A stretch of DNA of 8,005 nt, from assembly GCA_011192085.1 (NCBI GenBank), contig DUEQ01000549.1, positions 1 to 8,005 of the forward strand, written 5' to 3'. Of the stretch, positions 5,057-8,005 are shown one piece after another (within the stretch, counting starts at the first letter, position 1; the number at the start of each line of letters is the position of its first letter). The stretch is from Caldilineae bacterium (GTDB taxonomy: Bacteria > Chloroflexota > Anaerolineae > J102). Below the pieces are notes generated by a model, which was not told the origin of the DNA, did not search any database, and saw nothing but the letters and a program-made list of their open reading frames with translations. Made by a program: the position numbers and the translations under genes.

Positions 5057-6532
5057 CTAGAAACCGCTGGCCGTGACCAGCGCCAACGAATTGTTCACCC
5101 AGGTCATGAAAAATTGGGCGAAGATGCCAATAGCCAGCACCATGGCCGCATTGATGGCCAACACCGTCATCAGACCGCGGCCCACGCTGACGCCGCCCTC
5201 CACCGAACTCTCCGCGAAATACATATGGCGAATCACGTTCAAATAGTAGAATGCGGCGATCACCGTATTCAACGCGGCCAGCGCGCCCAGGAGGATCATC
5301 TGCTGATTGATGACCGCAGCAAAGACGTAGAACTTGCCGATGAAGCCCGCCGTGGGAGGAATGCCAGCCAGTGAAATGAGGAAGAGGGACATGAGCAGAG
5401 CCAGACCAGGCGCACGCGTCGCCAATCCGTCGAACTGCGCCATATCCGTGGACCCGCCGCTCTTCTTTTCGATGGGCAGAAGCAGGAGAAACGCGCCCAC
5501 ATTGGTGAAAATATAACCGAAGAGGTAGATCATCAAGCCATTGACGCCGCCAAAGGTGGGATCGCTGCTCACCGCGACCAGGCCCAGCAGGATGTAGCCC
5601 GCCTGACCGATGGAGGAATAGGCCAACATCCGCTTCACGCTCTTCTGCTTCAGCGCGGTGAGATTGCCCAGGAACATGGTAAGGACGGCCATGGCGGCCA
5701 GGATCTGCGTCCACTCGGGATAGAATTGGGGGAACGCCACCAGGAAGACCCGGCCCACGATGGCGAAACCTGCGGCCTTGGACGCGGTGGAGAGGAAGGC
5801 GGAGATGGGCGTAGGCGCGCCATCATACGTATCGGGCGCCCACTGATGGAAGGGAACCAGGCTGGCCTTATAGCCCAGACCCGCCAGCACCAGCATCAGA
5901 GCCACCAGCCCCAGCCAGTGCATATCGCCCTCCGCGCCCAACGCCTTGCCCACCGCAGCCAGATCGGTGGAGCCCGTCAGGCCGAACAACAGCGACATGC
6001 CGAACAGCAGGATCGCTCCGGCCGATGCGCCGTAGAGGAAATACTTGATGGCCGCCTCTTCTGAGCGCACATCCCCGCGCAGAAAGCCCGCCAGGATGTA
6101 GGATGTGATGGAGAGGAACTCGACGCCCACGTAGATCAGGATCAGATTCGTGGCGCTGACCAGCACGCTGATGGCCAGGGCGGCGAAGACCAGCAGAGCG
6201 TAGAACTCGCCCAGATACTTGCTGCGTCCGGCCATGTAATTCACCGAAGCGATGATCACCAGCGCTACGCCGATAAACGCTGCCACCTTGAAGAACAGAC
6301 CGTAAAGGTCTACCGCCAGGGTGAGGAGGACGATCTCGTTGGGCGAGGTGAGATAGAGGGACATGGCGGCCAGCGCGGCCAAGATCAACCCAACCACCGC
6401 CACGGCCGCGGCCATGCGCCCTTCATCCTCCCGACGCCGCGCCAGATCCACGCCGATGACCACAAACCCGGTGATCAGCAAGATCAATTCAGGCGACAAA
6501 AGGCGAATGATTTCGGAAACGTTCAAAGTCAT
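5057..6532 (-). CDS. nuoN: NADH-quinone oxidoreductase subunit N
   Basis: NuoN is one of three antiporter-like proton-pumping subunits in the membrane arm of respiratory complex I. The 491 residues fit the family (about 480-500) and hold roughly 14 hydrophobic segments, starting at about 11-29 and ending at about 453-477. The proton-path residues are present: Glu138 in YVGVEFLS, Lys222 in LGYKASLVPFHQWAPD (the first broken helix), Lys252 in STASKAA, and Lys400 in GFIGKFYVF (the second broken helix). KSVKRMLAYSSIGQAGY at 297-313 is also typical. It follows nuoM by 12 nt in the same reading frame, so the two are co-transcribed. The start is debatable: AGGAGG lies only 1 nt before the ATG at 6532, but 7 nt before an in-frame TTG at codon 3. 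Either choice changes the protein by two residues only. Confidence 0.96.
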   Translation of the reverse strand: MTLNVSEIIRLLSPELILLITGFVVIGVDLARRREDEGRMAAAVAVVGLILAALAAMSLYLTSPNEIVLLTLAVDLYGLFFKVAAFIGVALVIIASVNYMAGRSKYLGEFYALLVFAALAISVLVSATNLILIYVGVEFLSITSYILAGFLRGDVRSEEAAIKYFLYGASAGAILLFGMSLLFGLTGSTDLAAVGKALGAEGDMHWLGLVALMLVLAGLGYKASLVPFHQWAPDTYDGAPTPISAFLSTASKAAGFAIVGRVFLVAFPQFYPEWTQILAAMAVLTMFLGNLTALKQKSVKRMLAYSSIGQAGYILLGLVAVSSDPTFGGVNGLMIYLFGYIFTNVGAFLLLLPIEKKSGGSTDMAQFDGLATRAPGLALLMSLFLISLAGIPPTAGFIGKFYVFAAVINQQMILLGALAALNTVIAAFYYLNVIRHMYFAESSVEGGVSVGRGLMTVLAINAAMVLAIGIFAQFFMTWVNNSLALVTASGF

Positions 6533-6533
6533 C

Positions 6534-6539
6534 CCTCCT
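6534..6539 (-). promoter_or_regulatory. nuoN ribosome-binding site, unusually close to ATG
   Basis: A perfect AGGAGG on the minus strand lies in the 12-nt gap between the nuoM stop (6545-6547) and the nuoN ATG. The gap to that ATG is 1 nt, too short for normal initiation. The in-frame TTG at 6526-6524 is 7 nt away, an ordinary distance. The site therefore argues for TTG initiation, or for re-initiation by ribosomes finishing nuoM. Confidence 0.6.
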
Positions 6540-6544
6540 GTGGA

Positions 6545-8005
6545 TTAGAAAGGAAGTTTGGAGAGGATGTTGATAGCAGCTTCGTTGAAATAAGCCAGCA
6601 AAGGCGTGGGCCACAGCCCCAACAGGATCATCAGCGCCACCAGGGGCCATAGGGTGACCTTCTCGAACAAAGCCATATCGGTGGGCCCATCCGCGTGCTC
6701 ACCGAACACCGTCGTCCAGTGAGTCCAGCTCTTGGGATCGTATTCGCCCAGGAAGATGCTCTGGATGATGCGATAAAGGATGTACGCCGCGGTGATGACG
6801 ATGCCCACGACGCCGATGACCGCCAGCACTGGCACGATGCCGAACGCCCCCCGGAAGGTGAAGAACTCAGCCCAGAACCCGGCCAGGCCGGGCAGGCCCA
6901 GGGAAGCGAAACCGGCGAACATCATGGTGGCGTAGTAGACCGGGACCACGGCGCTGAGCCCGCCAAAGACTTTGAGGTCGCGGGTGTGGGCCCGCTCGTA
7001 GATGACGCCCACCAGGAAGAACAAAGCGCCCGTGATGATGCCATGCATGAACATCTGCAGGGAAGCGCCGTTGAAGGCCATGGCCGCGCTCTGCATCGCG
7101 CCCTCCGCATCCTTCATATTCAAGGCCACGGCCACCGCGCCGATGCCCAGCATGATGTAACCCATGTGGCTCACCGAGGAGTAGGCGATCAGCCGCTTCA
7201 GGTCGGTCTGAGCCAGGGAGACGAAGGCGCCGTACACGATGCCGATGACGCCCAAGAGGGCAACGATCCAGCCGAACTGAGCGAAGGAGCCGGGGAAGAG
7301 GGTGAGGAGAATGCGCAGAATGCCGTAAGCGCCCAACTTCAGCAGCACGCCCGCCAGGATGACGGAGCCCGCGGTGGGCGCCGCGGTGTGGGCGTCGGGC
7401 AGCCAGGTGTGGAAGGGGAAGCTGGGGACCTTGATGGCGAAGGCCACAAAGAAGGCCCAGAAGGAAAGCGTAGCGAACAACGGGGCGTTCACCCACACGC
7501 CCGTCTCAGCCGCTTTCAGAATGTCAAAGGTGCCCGTGCTCAGGTAGACGCCGATCATGGCCAGCAGCATGAAAATGGAGCCCGCCAGCGTGTACAAGAA
7601 GAACTTGATGGCCGCATATTGCGGGCGATCCTTGGGCTGCCCCCAGATGCCAATGAGGAAGTACATGGGCACCAGGCCGATCTCCCAGAACACATAGAAC
7701 AGGATCAAGTCCAGGGAGACAAACACGCCGAACATGCCCGTGGCCAGGAAGAGGAACAGTGCGAAGAACTCCTTCACCCGCTTGCGGATGACCCTGGCAG
7801 AATAGTACAACCCTAGGGTGGTGAGCAGGGCCGTCAGGAACACCAGCGGCACGCTCAGGCCATCGACGCCCACGTGATAATTCACCCCGATGGAAGGAAT
7901 CCAGGGGACATTCACCTGATAGGCCATCTGATTCCCTGGCAGGTAATCCATGGCGTAATCGATAGCCATCCAGATGGAAAGGAGCAGCGGGATGGCGCTC
8001 CACCA
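6545..8005 (-). CDS. nuoM: NADH-quinone oxidoreductase subunit M, N-terminus outside window
   Basis: NuoM is an antiporter-like proton-pumping subunit of the complex I membrane arm. The frame stays open to the right edge: twelve codons before the first in-window ATG (7969) read WWSAIPLLLSIW, a hydrophobic run continuing into the protein. The true start therefore lies outside, and the visible part is 486 residues. The family is usually about 500 or slightly longer, so only a few dozen residues are missing. Numbered from the Met at 7969, the landmarks are VGVDGLSVPL (33-42), Glu96 in FYVFWEIGLVPM, Lys180 in AFAIKVPSFPFHTWLPDAH, PTAGSVILAGVLLKLGAYG (198-216) with Lys211, LKRLIAYSSVSHMGY (257-271) and Glu368 in GLAGFWAEFF. 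These match the family's proton-channel Glu/Lys/Lys/Glu set. nuoN follows after 12 nt; nuoL would be expected to the right. Confidence 0.96.
   Translation of the reverse strand, partial: WWSAIPLLLSIWMAIDYAMDYLPGNQMAYQVNVPWIPSIGVNYHVGVDGLSVPLVFLTALLTTLGLYYSARVIRKRVKEFFALFLFLATGMFGVFVSLDLILFYVFWEIGLVPMYFLIGIWGQPKDRPQYAAIKFFLYTLAGSIFMLLAMIGVYLSTGTFDILKAAETGVWVNAPLFATLSFWAFFVAFAIKVPSFPFHTWLPDAHTAAPTAGSVILAGVLLKLGAYGILRILLTLFPGSFAQFGWIVALLGVIGIVYGAFVSLAQTDLKRLIAYSSVSHMGYIMLGIGAVAVALNMKDAEGAMQSAAMAFNGASLQMFMHGIITGALFFLVGVIYERAHTRDLKVFGGLSAVVPVYYATMMFAGFASLGLPGLAGFWAEFFTFRGAFGIVPVLAVIGVVGIVITAAYILYRIIQSIFLGEYDPKSWTHWTTVFGEHADGPTDMALFEKVTLWPLVALMILLGLWPTPLLAYFNEAAINILSKLPF

Noticed and set aside
6695..7816. 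373-codon plus-strand open frame opposite nuoM
   Set aside because: Its translation is an unnatural run of Asp, Glu, Gln, His and Gly, which is the mirror of membrane-helix codons on the other strand.

Overview
The window comes from a GC-rich bacterial chromosome. Its content is housekeeping and central metabolism; I see no mobile element, CRISPR array, tRNA or rRNA. The gene mix includes a methylmalonyl-CoA mutase whose B12-binding domain is a separate small protein, a MeaB/ArgK GTPase, a PRPP synthase with a GRTDKK-type loop, an AcnX-type aconitase and complex I antiporter-like subunits. The intergenic gaps hold degenerate heptamer and 'CACGAAGG'-like repeats. Together these suggest a Chloroflexota (Anaerolineae/Caldilineae-like) lineage. 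That assignment is inference from impression, without any database search.

Left part (about 62-3195, plus strand): four co-directional genes. They are the B12-binding subunit of methylmalonyl-CoA mutase, the mutase-protecting GTPase MeaB, ribose-phosphate pyrophosphokinase (Prs), and an unrecognised 196-residue protein whose start lies 2 nt after the prs stop. The first two form a propionyl-CoA/methylmalonyl-CoA module: the mutase interconverts methylmalonyl-CoA and succinyl-CoA, and MeaB guards its cobalamin cofactor. Prs makes PRPP for nucleotide and cofactor synthesis and is probably only a neighbour. Two short heptamer-phased repeat arrays in opposite orientation flank meaB. One runs into its start codon and the other begins inside its stop codon.

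Middle (3196-3620): a 425-bp gap between converging genes with no credible gene. It holds several imperfect inverted repeats and one weak terminator candidate.

Right part (3621-8005, minus strand): nuoM (its beginning lies beyond the right edge) and nuoN, 12 nt apart, form the distal end of a complex I operon. A 14-bp hairpin that pairs fully only in the minus-strand RNA follows nuoN and is a good terminator candidate. Beyond it is acnX, a lone AcnX large subunit, with a sigma70-like promoter so close to its ATG that the mRNA is probably leaderless. No AcnX small subunit (DUF126 type) is visible.

I did not find a previously undescribed system here. The observations most worth checking are the orphan AcnX with its leaderless promoter, the heptamer arrays bracketing meaB, and the ambiguous nuoN start.
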